This document shows positions 48,938 to 57,815 of a stretch of 62,055 nucleotides of DNA, one piece after another. Under the pieces are notes generated by a model. The model made no database searches. It saw only the letters and a list, made by a program, of their open reading frames with translations, and had not been told where the DNA came from. The position numbers and the translations under genes were made by a program. This stretch comes from an uncultured Cellvibrionales bacterium. GTDB lineage: Bacteria > Pseudomonadota > Gammaproteobacteria > Pseudomonadales > Dasaniaceae. Every line of letters begins with the position of its first letter. Position 1 is the first letter of the stretch. Where the stretch lies: the NCBI GenBank assembly GCA_913019905.1, contig CAJVZD010000025.1:1-62055 (forward strand), in the 5' to 3' direction.

Positions 48938-50887
48938 TCAGCGCTCTATGATGAAATTTTCAAATTCAGGGTCATGCGTGCGTTCCCAATACTCCTGAAA
49001 ACAAAAGGGTGAATTGTTGACGACTCGACCTTTACTGTTTTTGTACCAGCTATCTACATCCGGGTGGCCCCAAGCAAGATTTTCGCTCAAGTGCTGTACT
49101 TCGTTATTATATTCAACATTAACATCGTCTTTGCATTCCAGTGATTTAATATCAGTTTGAGCCAATTCCATTATACAGCTCATCACATATCGAACCTGAC
49201 ATTCAACCTGATAGATGATACTGCCTCCATGCACAATATTGGTGTTCGGGCCATAGAGACAAAACATATTAGGGTAATCCGGTACGGTGATACCGAGATA
49301 GGCGCGCGGGTCGTCGCCCCACAATTCTTCAAGGGATGCACCAGATTTTCCGCGAATATCCATAGGCCACAAGAAACGATTTGACTCGAATCCAGTCGCC
49401 AGGACAATCACATCTACGTCATAGTGTTTTCCGTCGGCCATGGTAACCCCGCTGTCGGTTACAGACGCTATCGTATCGCTAACTAATTCGACGTTACTTC
49501 TTGTTATGGTGGGAAACCAATTGTTATCTATGATCAGACGTTTGCCCCAGACCGGAAACGTGGGTAACACCTTTTCTAGCAAATCCTGACGATCACCCAG
49601 CCCTTCCTTAATATGCTCTGTCAGAGCTTCACGCATAGCGTCACTCGCCTCGTTCATCGACCGTCCTTTATCGTGCCACTCTGGATCGAGAACAACCGCA
49701 GGCCACGTTACATCGCCAAACAAACGTACCGCTCTAAACCGGTTCCACGCTTCGTAGTAAGGTACATGTTTCAGCAACCATTTATGGCCCTCAGCAACGT
49801 CGCGGTAATAATCGGGATTCGGCAGCAACCAGTTTGGTGTACGCTGAAAGACAAATACCTGCTCTGCTTTTTCTGCCGTATCAGGCAAAAATTGGACAGC
49901 GCTGCACCCGGTACCAATCACCGCCACACGTTTACCTTTTAGATCGTGTTCATACTGCCAACTTGATGAATGAAACATAGGGCCTTTAAAGCCTTCCAGC
50001 CCGGGTATTTCGGGACGCTTTGGTCTGTTCAATTGGCCCACAGCGCTGATAAGCGCATTACAAGAAAAAATTTCTTCCTTACCGTTAGCATCGACTGTAG
50101 AGATTTTCCATAGATGATTTTCTTCGTCGTATGTAGCTGACGTCACTTCCGTATCGAATCTAATATTTTTTCGTAACCTATATTTATCGGCACATTTATC
50201 AAAGTATGCAAATAATTCCGGTTGCTTCGAGAAATAACCACTCCACTCTGCATTTTTATCAAAAGAATATGCATAGAAATAATTGGGCGTATCAACTCCA
50301 CAGGCGGGGTATTTATTCTCGTGCCACGTTCCGCCAACCGCTGAATTCTTTTCAATGATTCTATACGGGATACCCGCTTCTTCGAGTTTTATCGCCGCAC
50401 ACAGTCCAGACATACCTGCGCCTATGATGGTGACCAGAAAATCATCCAGGGTAGAGGCCGCAGGTTTGTCTCGCCACGTAACATCGCGATTGGTAATTCC
50501 CATTTCTTCCAGGTACATCGCGGTCTGTTCAATCGGTAAAGGTTCACCAACACTGACAGACATAATTCTATTCATTTTTTCCAGATCAGGAACCGGAGGT
50601 AACTCCTCGGATTGGTCGACGTAGGGTTTAATAACGTCGAAGGCAAATATTCGTATTTCTTCAGCAATCGCGTCGTCAAAACCGCCGGAATCATCTGCTA
50701 ACAATTCAGGGGGCACCGGGTTCGGTAAATACGGTGCAGACAACCATTTTTCATCGCCGCTTAAGTGACTCATCACTGCTAACAGCGTTGGTAAATTGGC
50801 GCATTCAATAGCGTCTCTGAGAATTTCATCTGGGTTTGACATATCGGTTATCTCGCTGTGATAGCTATAGCTTTTCGTTTGCGACAC
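48938..50887 (-). CDS. Baeyer-Villiger flavin monooxygenase, HAPMO-like
   Basis: FAD- and NADPH-dependent monooxygenase that inserts oxygen next to a ketone, giving an ester or lactone. FAD Rossmann motif GAGMSG at about residues 156-161, the Baeyer-Villiger fingerprint FKGPMFHSSSW (FxGxxxHxxxW), and the second Rossmann motif GTGCSAVQ. The N-terminal extension of about 150 residues and the 649-residue length match 4-hydroxyacetophenone monooxygenase (640) and differ from cyclohexanone monooxygenase (about 540). The start may be GTG 50887 or ATG 50842. It belongs to the accessory catabolic group that also includes VOC, racemase and DUF2889 genes. The actual ketone is unknown. Confidence 0.88.
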   Translation of the reverse strand: MSQTKSYSYHSEITDMSNPDEILRDAIECANLPTLLAVMSHLSGDEKWLSAPYLPNPVPPELLADDSGGFDDAIAEEIRIFAFDVIKPYVDQSEELPPVPDLEKMNRIMSVSVGEPLPIEQTAMYLEEMGITNRDVTWRDKPAASTLDDFLVTIIGAGMSGLCAAIKLEEAGIPYRIIEKNSAVGGTWHENKYPACGVDTPNYFYAYSFDKNAEWSGYFSKQPELFAYFDKCADKYRLRKNIRFDTEVTSATYDEENHLWKISTVDANGKEEIFSCNALISAVGQLNRPKRPEIPGLEGFKGPMFHSSSWQYEHDLKGKRVAVIGTGCSAVQFLPDTAEKAEQVFVFQRTPNWLLPNPDYYRDVAEGHKWLLKHVPYYEAWNRFRAVRLFGDVTWPAVVLDPEWHDKGRSMNEASDAMREALTEHIKEGLGDRQDLLEKVLPTFPVWGKRLIIDNNWFPTITRSNVELVSDTIASVTDSGVTMADGKHYDVDVIVLATGFESNRFLWPMDIRGKSGASLEELWGDDPRAYLGITVPDYPNMFCLYGPNTNIVHGGSIIYQVECQVRYVMSCIMELAQTDIKSLECKDDVNVEYNNEVQHLSENLAWGHPDVDSWYKNSKGRVVNNSPFCFQEYWERTHDPEFENFIIER

Positions 50888-50977
50888 AAAGGCATTCAGC
50901 AGTCTAGAAAGGAGTTCACTACCTAGCCTATATATTAATGTTCGTGGAACCTACTTCATCAAAATATTGAATATTAA

Positions 50978-51005
50978 GCATCGAGCATCGAGCATCGAGC
51001 ATCGA
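50978..51005. repeat. Four tandem copies of GCATCGA
   Basis: The heptamer GCATCGA is repeated four times without interruption, about 90 bp upstream of the monooxygenase start. Short tandem repeats of this kind can slip during replication and change promoter spacing, but seven-base units outside a coding frame may also be neutral. Confidence 0.85.
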
Positions 51006-51067
51006 ATACAGAACAATACGTTCCCCGGCTTTCCGCCATTATTATCTGTAGTTTAGCGATTGAATCT

Positions 51068-51592
51068 TTAGCTAGAGAGAGAAACCCTAGCTTTAGCCGC
51101 TGTCCAATCTTTTATTTGCTGAACAGAAATATCCTCTTCGTGCTGAAGAATTTCCTCGTACTTTTCGTCTTTATAGGTAATTTCGAGAGCGACACCATTC
51201 GGATCCCAAAAGTAAATCGAATGAACAAAATCGTGATTGATGGGACCGGCAAAAGGAATCTCCTTCTCCGTCAATGTCTCCATCCACCGGTTGAGTTCGT
51301 CTTGGCTGGACGCACCAAACGCCACGTGACAATCGAGACCGTACATCGGCTTAAAGTCGAAGTCTTCAGCACCGGCAGGATCATCGAAGAAGGCTATAAA
51401 ATTACCGTCGCTCATTTCGAAAAACAAGTGCATAAAGGCGCGGCCATCATCCGTGCCAGGTGTTCCATCTTGAGTTAAAGCTACTTTGAGCTTAAGACCC
51501 AACTTATCGCGATAGAACGTCGCAGTTTCTTCCGCATCTTTGCACCGAAATGCCATATGATGGATACAGTCCAGCTTAGGTGTTGTGGTCAT
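51068..51592 (-). CDS. VOC family (glyoxalase/dioxygenase fold) protein
   Basis: A 174-residue vicinal-oxygen-chelate protein. One metal His is in IHHMAFRCKDAEETATFY. The second module contains HVAFGASSQDELNRWM and the terminal ALEITYKDE with the candidate metal Glu. Members include glyoxalases, methylmalonyl-CoA epimerases and ring-cleaving dioxygenases; the sequence alone does not decide. ATG 51592 lies 44 bp after the racemase gene on the same strand, so the two are probably co-transcribed, which suggests a shared substrate. Confidence 0.85.
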   Translation of the reverse strand: MTTTPKLDCIHHMAFRCKDAEETATFYRDKLGLKLKVALTQDGTPGTDDGRAFMHLFFEMSDGNFIAFFDDPAGAEDFDFKPMYGLDCHVAFGASSQDELNRWMETLTEKEIPFAGPINHDFVHSIYFWDPNGVALEITYKDEKYEEILQHEEDISVQQIKDWTAAKARVSLSS

Positions 51593-51636
51593 GTGGCATC
51601 CTCTTTTTATTATATTCTAGCTCTCACAAGTTGCTT

Positions 51637-52764
51637 CTAGATAGCTTGGTCCGACTTTAGCTGAGATATTTCATCGTTGCTAAACCCGTAGTCCGCAAGA
51701 ACCGACTCGGTATCACACCCTATATCATTACAGGGTGGACTTTGAATTTCTGATTTTGTGTCGCTAAACCGCGGCGCTACATTTGGCTGTACCACGCCGT
51801 CAATCTCGACGAACGTTTCTCTAGCCACATTATGCGGATGTTGATGTGCTTCATTCATAGATAACACAGGGCCATAACACACGTCTGAGCCCGACATGAT
51901 TTCATCCCATTCATCACGGGATTTTGTTTTAAATGCTTCGGCGACTTTTTCTTTAAGATCCGGCCATTTGGCCCGATTCATTTGATCATCAAAACCTTCG
52001 TCACTCAACCCAGCCTTTGACCTCAGCAGCGCATAAAACTGAGGTTCAATTGAACCTATAGAAATCCACTTACCGTCGAGAGTCTCATAAGTATCATAAA
52101 AATGGGCACCGCCATCGAGCATATTAGATTGTCTGTGTTCAGCATCCCACATACCGGACGCTGTCATCCCGTACATCATCGACATCAATGATGCTGCGCC
52201 GTCAGTCATTGCCACATCGACGACTTGTCCTTTTCCTGTGCGCTGAGCGCTCAAGACTGCGGCCAACAAACCCATGGCCAGATAAAGTGCTCCACCACCG
52301 AAATCGCCCGCCAGATTTAGCGGCGCTACGGGTTTGTCTGTAGTGCCGATCGCATGAAGCGCACCGGTTAGAGAGAGGTAATTTATATCGTGGCCCGCCG
52401 CCTGAGCCATCGGCCCATACTGTCCCCAACCTGTCATTCGACCGTATACAAGCTTTGGATTTCGTTGCAGGCATACGTCCGGCCCCAAACCCAGCCTCTC
52501 TGTGACTCCGGGTCGATACCCTTCCTGCAATATATCGGCGCCTTCCACCAACTTGAGGACCATTTCGACGCCCTCTGGCTTTTTCAAATCCACCGCAACC
52601 GATTTTCGACCGCGACTAAGAACATCATATTTGGACCCACCACGGGCTCCTTTTCTTTCTATTCGAATGACTTCTGCACCCATGTCAGACAGCAACATAC
52701 CGCAAAATGGCCCTGGACCAATGCCGGCTAATTCAATCACTTTTATGCCTTGTAACGGACCCAT
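51637..52764 (-). CDS. CaiB/BaiF CoA-transferase family protein, alpha-methylacyl-CoA racemase-like
   Basis: A 375-residue class III CoA-transferase fold protein. Residues fit the racemase branch: [21 protein letters not shown] for CoA binding, [15 protein letters not shown] with the His-Asp pair, NLAGDFGGG with the second acidic residue, and IEPQFY with the Glu. This set is known for AMACR/MCR, which interconverts R and S 2-methyl-branched acyl-CoAs in breakdown of branched side chains. It is probably the first gene of a two-gene unit with the VOC gene; AACGATA-type repeats lie upstream. A transferase role is the alternative. Confidence 0.87.
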   Translation of the reverse strand: MGPLQGIKVIELAGIGPGPFCGMLLSDMGAEVIRIERKGARGGSKYDVLSRGRKSVAVDLKKPEGVEMVLKLVEGADILQEGYRPGVTERLGLGPDVCLQRNPKLVYGRMTGWGQYGPMAQAAGHDINYLSLTGALHAIGTTDKPVAPLNLAGDFGGGALYLAMGLLAAVLSAQRTGKGQVVDVAMTDGAASLMSMMYGMTASGMWDAEHRQSNMLDGGAHFYDTYETLDGKWISIGSIEPQFYALLRSKAGLSDEGFDDQMNRAKWPDLKEKVAEAFKTKSRDEWDEIMSGSDVCYGPVLSMNEAHQHPHNVARETFVEIDGVVQPNVAPRFSDTKSEIQSPPCNDIGCDTESVLADYGFSNDEISQLKSDQAI

Positions 52765-52856
52765 TCTGGTCTCCTTAGATGGTTGTTGCTTAATTTTTAT
52801 CGTTCTCTACAGAGTGCCTTTTCTCACAGAGAAGATCAACCTTTTCATTCTTACGA

Positions 52857-52874
52857 TATCGTTAAGAAACGATA
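52857..52874. promoter_or_regulatory. Inverted repeat TATCGTT-N4-AACGATA upstream of the racemase gene
   Basis: A perfect 7-bp inverted repeat with a 4-bp spacer, 93-110 bp before the racemase start. A third half-site of the same type (GAGAACGATA on the minus strand) lies at 52798-52807, and AGAAACGATA recurs at 53642-53651 upstream of the DUF2889 gene. It may be an operator of a shared regulator; no regulator can be named. Confidence 0.45.
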
Positions 52875-52979
52875 GTTCGATTGTATTAGAGAGCGTACAT
52901 GCAGAATTCTGTAGATGCGTCGAACCGGATATATCTCGAGTCGGTCGCAAACGCCGTTCGCAGGTAGATACGAGTACCC

Positions 52980-53546
52980 TTACATTTTGTCGGTAGCAAT
53001 ATAACTACTGGGAAAGTACTCTTTTATAAACGGGCTATTTTGCCGATAGGGATAACAAGTGTTGACTAAATCGAATTTCATTTCTCGGCTTTCTTTAGAC
53101 GGCATATCGACACTTTCACCGACTTTACGCGACCACATTGCCTGTTTCGCTCCAGAGGCCATCTGCGCTAGCATTTCGATAATATGAGTACACCCAAGTC
53201 CCGGCGACATAGCCGCTTTAACCTTTTTATTCCAGCCAGCTGCAATTTGCAAACCGATAATATTTTTGAAATTTGGCGTAGCCTCGGGACACAAATCATG
53301 TGCGGTGGCATCCATAGACGCAACGGCATCTTGAACGGTCAAACTATTGTCGAGAGTGATACGAATAGATAAATCGTGAACAGGCTCCCCTGCTTTTCTT
53401 ACATCCTCCATCATATGATGCTCAAATGGTTTTACATCGACAATTCTACCTTCGACATCCATTAATCCGTCGCTGCGACGATAGGCATTGATTGTAATCG
53501 TTCTTGTATGAATATGTTCACGGTCTTCAGTTACGGGTAATGGCAC
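52980..53546 (-). CDS. DUF2889 domain protein
   Basis: A 188-residue soluble protein matching the DUF2889 pattern: HTRTITINAYRRSDGLMDVEGRIVDVKPF at the N-terminus, HDLSIRITLDN in the middle and SPGLGCTHIIEMLAQMASGAKQA toward the C-terminus. The function of the family is unknown. It often occurs with aromatic or terpenoid degradation genes, as here. The start is GTG 53546 with AGGAG 6 nt upstream. A palindrome lies 48 bp upstream. Confidence 0.85.
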   Translation of the reverse strand: MPLPVTEDREHIHTRTITINAYRRSDGLMDVEGRIVDVKPFEHHMMEDVRKAGEPVHDLSIRITLDNSLTVQDAVASMDATAHDLCPEATPNFKNIIGLQIAAGWNKKVKAAMSPGLGCTHIIEMLAQMASGAKQAMWSRKVGESVDMPSKESREMKFDLVNTCYPYRQNSPFIKEYFPSSYIATDKM

Positions 53547-53593
53547 TTAATTCTCCTCTTCATAAATAGTAGCAACATAAAACACAATTTTTT

Positions 53594-53613
53594 TGTTAGA
53601 CGGAAATCTAACA
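53594..53613. promoter_or_regulatory. Inverted repeat TGTTAGA-N6-TCTAACA upstream of the DUF2889 gene
   Basis: A perfect 7-bp inverted repeat with a 6-bp spacer at 48-67 bp before the GTG start, in the promoter region. The size and symmetry fit a TetR- or MarR-type operator; a weak hairpin is the alternative. No T-run follows on either strand that would make it a terminator. Confidence 0.45.
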
Positions 53614-53782
53614 GCCTAAAAATACTAAAAAATACGGCTAGAGAAACGATAAACCGCATGTAATCTTTTTGGAAAACTCAAAGAATCAGATTCTCAAATC
53701 CGCGCTGATGCATGCTTGGCATGCCGACTAGACGGAAGAGTCATGTTTGTTTTGGGGAGAGAAAATAGACCTATGGAGTTTT

Positions 53783-54451
53783 TTATTCTCCCGAGAAAAC
53801 TTTTCCGTCCCATGTATCACATCGAGTGAATTCTGCAACAGACTTACGGCGTAATTTACTTAATTGTTTAACCGGTTGACCGATCCCCACCAAAGAAGCA
53901 ATGGCATACTGTTCAGGTATTTTTAAAAGGTCTCTGGCAGGCAATTCCTGGTTAGCGAGGAAAGTAGTCAATACGCCACCCAAGCCTTCATTCCGCGCTG
54001 CAAGTAAAATATTCCAAACGAAAGGGTAAATTGAGGCGCCGGAAATAACACCCACTCTAGAGAGGTCTTTATCCATAGAACTAACCGCAGCAAGATCGAC
54101 GCAAACAACTAACATAACGGGGATGTTTTCAAGCTCGTCAACTAAGGGGAAATTTGAAGGAGTGGCATCGATAGTTTCTTGCGTCACTGTCGATTTATTA
54201 ATCGTATTAAATGGTGTTTCTCCGGCCTTCACCTGAGCCTTATATTGTCTAATCGTTGGCGCCACCAATTCTTTCAGCTGACGACGGATCTTCATGTCTT
54301 TTATAACCAGCACTTTCCAGCCCTGGCGATTACCACCGCTCGGCGCAAATCGAGCGTTATCCAGGATTCTATAAAGTACTTCGTCACTGATCTGCGCGTC
54401 CGTATAATCACGAGCGGCAAACGTGGTCCTCATCACATCGTATGTATCCAT
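53783..54451 (-). CDS. Nitroreductase family FMN oxidoreductase
   Basis: A 222-residue flavoprotein. The N-terminal VMRTTFAARDYTDAQISDEV gives the FMN-phosphate contact (RDY), NARFAPSGGNRQGWKV is the conserved FMN/dimer block, and the C-terminal ASLVGIGQPVKQ ends the fold. Reduces nitro groups, quinones or enones with NAD(P)H. Start set at ATG 54451; the frame to 54544 adds 31 residues unlike the family. It lies between the DUF2889 gene and the RND pump, all on the minus strand, with its own gaps on both sides. Confidence 0.85.
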   Translation of the reverse strand: MDTYDVMRTTFAARDYTDAQISDEVLYRILDNARFAPSGGNRQGWKVLVIKDMKIRRQLKELVAPTIRQYKAQVKAGETPFNTINKSTVTQETIDATPSNFPLVDELENIPVMLVVCVDLAAVSSMDKDLSRVGVISGASIYPFVWNILLAARNEGLGGVLTTFLANQELPARDLLKIPEQYAIASLVGIGQPVKQLSKLRRKSVAEFTRCDTWDGKVFSGE

Positions 54452-54613
54452 TATGTTTTTCTCAATATTTTGACAACTATCATTCCACCCACCATTTAGG
54501 AAAATGGAGCCCCTAGGTGTTAAACAAATGCACTTACTATACAAACTCTTGAAAATTATCTGGCTAGTTATAAATACCGGTTTATTGAGTCGGCTAACTG
54601 ACTACCCACTAAT

Positions 54614-57600
54614 TTACAATTCCGCCGCTTCGCCGACCTTTCCCGATGGATGCTTACCGGCCCAGGCTTTAAAACGCGCCAACAATTGCAACCAGTCGTC
54701 AACCATAAGATACAAACACGGCACCAATAACAAGGTAATAAAAGTGGCAAATAGAACACCCCAGGCTAACGATACGGCCATGGGGATAAAAGGTGCCGTT
54801 GCCGGCGTCGCCGTTGACATAAGTGGGATGAGTCCCACAAATGTCGTTACCGACGTCAGCATGATAGGCCTAAAGCGGACTACACAAGCGCCCAAAACGG
54901 CTTCCAGAATATCATTTCCTTCACGGCGTAAGCGGTTCGCATAGTCCACGAGTACCAACGACGCGTTTACCACAACACCGGATAACGCCACGATGCCAAG
55001 GGCCGAAAAGAACATTAACTGGACATCCATTACGAAATGCCCAACGATTGCGCCAACGGCCCCAAAAGGAATAACACTCATTATTACGAATGGTTGCAGA
55101 TAACTCTTTAGAGGAATCGCCAGCAACCCGTAAATCACCACTAAGGAAAACAAGCTGCCGATTGCCAATCCACTCATAGCAGTTGTGCGTTCTTCCTGCT
55201 CGCCACCAAGCTCCACATCAATTTTGGGAAAGCGCCGTTGGAAATCGGGAATGAGCTCGGTGCGTATACTGGCACTGACTTCTTCTGGTGCAACGATGCT
55301 ACGATCAACATCTGCGACCACGCTAATGGTACGACGGCCGTCAAGGCGGTTAATGCTCGAATAGCCACGGCTGATGTCAAATTTGGCGACGCTATAGAAT
55401 GGGACTTCCTTACCATCCGGCGTACGAATATACATATCTTCCAGATTACCAATTGACTTGCGCTCTAATTCAGGAAAACGCACCATCACTCGAACGTCGT
55501 CCTGTCCACGCTGCATACGTTGGGCTTCCGTACCGTAAAAAGCACCGCGAACCTGTCCTGCCAAGTCGGCCAGTGTGATACCTAAATTACGTGCCTCCGG
55601 CAACAGCTGGAGCTGAATTTCCTGCTTTCCAGAACGGAAAGAATCGCTTATATCAAACACACCCTGATACCGTGACAATTCAGCTTTTAGCTGCTCGGAG
55701 GCTTCGCGGAGCTTGTCTACATTTTTACCCTTTAACTGATATTCGATGGGCGAGCCAGCCGAATAAGTATCTGCGTCAAACGTTAGCTTCACTGCATCTG
55801 AGACTGACCCGACGTAGTCGCGCCAACGTGCCACCACAACTTTTGAGCTAATCTCATTACGTTCCGCCAGTGGTGCCAGATCGATAACGATTTCGGCAAT
55901 ATTACTGCGCCCAGCTCCTTGCGGTGCCCCGGGCCCGTTGCGATCGACATTTTGCCCCACGCTGGACAATATATTTCTGATCAATGGTTTCGACAATCCC
56001 ATCTCCTCGGTCATGTCGTCACTCAATCGGCGTGCGGCTTGCTCGATATGAGTTGCTGCCGTCATTGTCGTTTCTGCGGCAATACCTTCAGGCATTTCCA
56101 ATCCAGCATAAACACGATCACCTTCGATTGCAGGAAAGAAACCAAAGACAACACGACCGCTGGCAATCAACGAAAGCGCTAGTATTAAAACACCAAGACA
56201 AATAGAAGCGCTCACGTAACGCCACTCGAGTACCTTTCGAACGAAAGGCATATAATGGCGAACTGAAAGATTCTCCAACCAACTCGATAGCCCGCTCTGA
56301 AATTTATTCCATGAGGCGGACAAACCTTCCGTGGGTTCACTTCTATCCCTGTGGGCTAAATGCGACGGTAAGATGAGTTGGGATTCTATCAAGCTGCAGA
56401 CTAGCGCGAAAATAACGACCCAACCGATTGGCGCGAAAAAACCCGCCATTCGTCCCTCGACCATAATGAGCGGCAAAAATGCAGCAATAGTCGTTAGCAC
56501 GCCAAAGATAACGGGCACCGATACTTCCCAGGTTCCATCAATTGCTGCGTCGAGCGGCGACTTACCCATTTGCTCGTGACCAAAAATGCGCTCGCCAACC
56601 ACGATCGCATCGTCAACTACAATACCCAATACGAGAATGAACGCCATAACGGTCATCGTGGAAATGGTGATATCCGTGAAAGGTAGTGCGCCAAGCGTTC
56701 CTAGCAATGCGACCGGAATTCCTACCGCGACCCACATTGCTATTCGAAACTTCAGGAACAACGCAAGAATAACCAGAACCAACACTAAACCGCCGCCCGC
56801 GTTCTTAGTCAACACAGACATACGTTCCTGCAATTCAAACGAGGTGTCGATCCAAGTGTTAAGTGTAATGCCTTCTGGCATATCAAACTGGTACTCATCG
56901 ACAAGCTCGCGGACTTCTTTAGCAATCTGAATAAGATCTTCGCTACCGACCTGAGATACGTTAACAACCACACCCCGATCACCATTAAAACGCGCTAGCA
57001 GATCGCCCTCTTCAAAGGTATCGCGTATTTTTCCGATATCGCTCAAAGCGACGCGGGTGCCATTCTTTTGTGTCAGCACAATGATATCGGCGAACTCTTG
57101 TCCCCAGTAAGCCTGACCCGTGGTGCGAATGAGAATCTCACCGTTGCGAGTTCTAATACTTCCGCCCGGCATGTCTAGCGAACTTTTCCGAATGGCGGCC
57201 CCTATCTGGTCAAGGGTAATACCGTAACGCCGAAGCTCGCGCTCCGACACTTCTATCGATATCTCATAGGGTCGAATGTAATCAACGGCAACCTGTGAGA
57301 TTCCTTTAACTGCTGCAATATCGTCTCGTAATTCGCGACCAATTTCTTTCAATGTGCGCTCATCGGCTTTACCCGACACAGCGATTTGAACCACTCGGCG
57401 GGTCATCGCCACCTTGGAAACAATGGGCTTTTCGATTTCTTCTGGAAAACTATTGATCGCATCGACGCGGCTTTTTACTTCATTCAGAACAGCTACTTCA
57501 TCGGCATCTTGCAACAACTCAACGGTTACATTACACATCCCTTCTGTTGCCGTACTATGGATTTTATCGATGCCCTCGAGACCTTCAATAGACTCTTCTA

Positions 57601-57802
57601 CACGAATACAAACGGATCGTTCGACTTCTACGGGTGCTGCGCCCAAATACGGAACCGTTACATTGATCAGTTTGATATCGAAGCTAGGAAACTCCTCCTG
57701 ATTGGTGGTAATTGCGCCAAATGCTCCGCCCATTAATAACAAGACCATCAGCAGGTTTGCAGCAACTGGATTATTCGCGAACCAACGTATTGCAGTGTGC
57801 AT
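54614..57802 (-). CDS. RND efflux transporter (AcrB-like permease)
   Basis: A 1062-residue inner-membrane proton-driven exporter with two repeats of six membrane segments and large periplasmic domains. The N-terminus reads AIRWFANNPVAANLLMVLLL. The TM4 proton-relay region shows GIVVDDAIVVGERIF, and the second repeat has SGVVVNASLVLVDY. Substrate type is not readable from sequence; the length and GntR link suit organic compounds rather than metals. It starts 13 bp after the membrane fusion protein gene. No outer-membrane channel gene follows, so a TolC from elsewhere is implied. Confidence 0.93.
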   Translation of the reverse strand: MHTAIRWFANNPVAANLLMVLLLMGGAFGAITTNQEEFPSFDIKLINVTVPYLGAAPVEVERSVCIRVEESIEGLEGIDKIHSTATEGMCNVTVELLQDADEVAVLNEVKSRVDAINSFPEEIEKPIVSKVAMTRRVVQIAVSGKADERTLKEIGRELRDDIAAVKGISQVAVDYIRPYEISIEVSERELRRYGITLDQIGAAIRKSSLDMPGGSIRTRNGEILIRTTGQAYWGQEFADIIVLTQKNGTRVALSDIGKIRDTFEEGDLLARFNGDRGVVVNVSQVGSEDLIQIAKEVRELVDEYQFDMPEGITLNTWIDTSFELQERMSVLTKNAGGGLVLVLVILALFLKFRIAMWVAVGIPVALLGTLGALPFTDITISTMTVMAFILVLGIVVDDAIVVGERIFGHEQMGKSPLDAAIDGTWEVSVPVIFGVLTTIAAFLPLIMVEGRMAGFFAPIGWVVIFALVCSLIESQLILPSHLAHRDRSEPTEGLSASWNKFQSGLSSWLENLSVRHYMPFVRKVLEWRYVSASICLGVLILALSLIASGRVVFGFFPAIEGDRVYAGLEMPEGIAAETTMTAATHIEQAARRLSDDMTEEMGLSKPLIRNILSSVGQNVDRNGPGAPQGAGRSNIAEIVIDLAPLAERNEISSKVVVARWRDYVGSVSDAVKLTFDADTYSAGSPIEYQLKGKNVDKLREASEQLKAELSRYQGVFDISDSFRSGKQEIQLQLLPEARNLGITLADLAGQVRGAFYGTEAQRMQRGQDDVRVMVRFPELERKSIGNLEDMYIRTPDGKEVPFYSVAKFDISRGYSSINRLDGRRTISVVADVDRSIVAPEEVSASIRTELIPDFQRRFPKIDVELGGEQEERTTAMSGLAIGSLFSLVVIYGLLAIPLKSYLQPFVIMSVIPFGAVGAIVGHFVMDVQLMFFSALGIVALSGVVVNASLVLVDYANRLRREGNDILEAVLGACVVRFRPIMLTSVTTFVGLIPLMSTATPATAPFIPMAVSLAWGVLFATFITLLLVPCLYLMVDDWLQLLARFKAWAGKHPSGKVGEAAEL

Positions 57803-57815
57803 AGTTTATTCCGTT

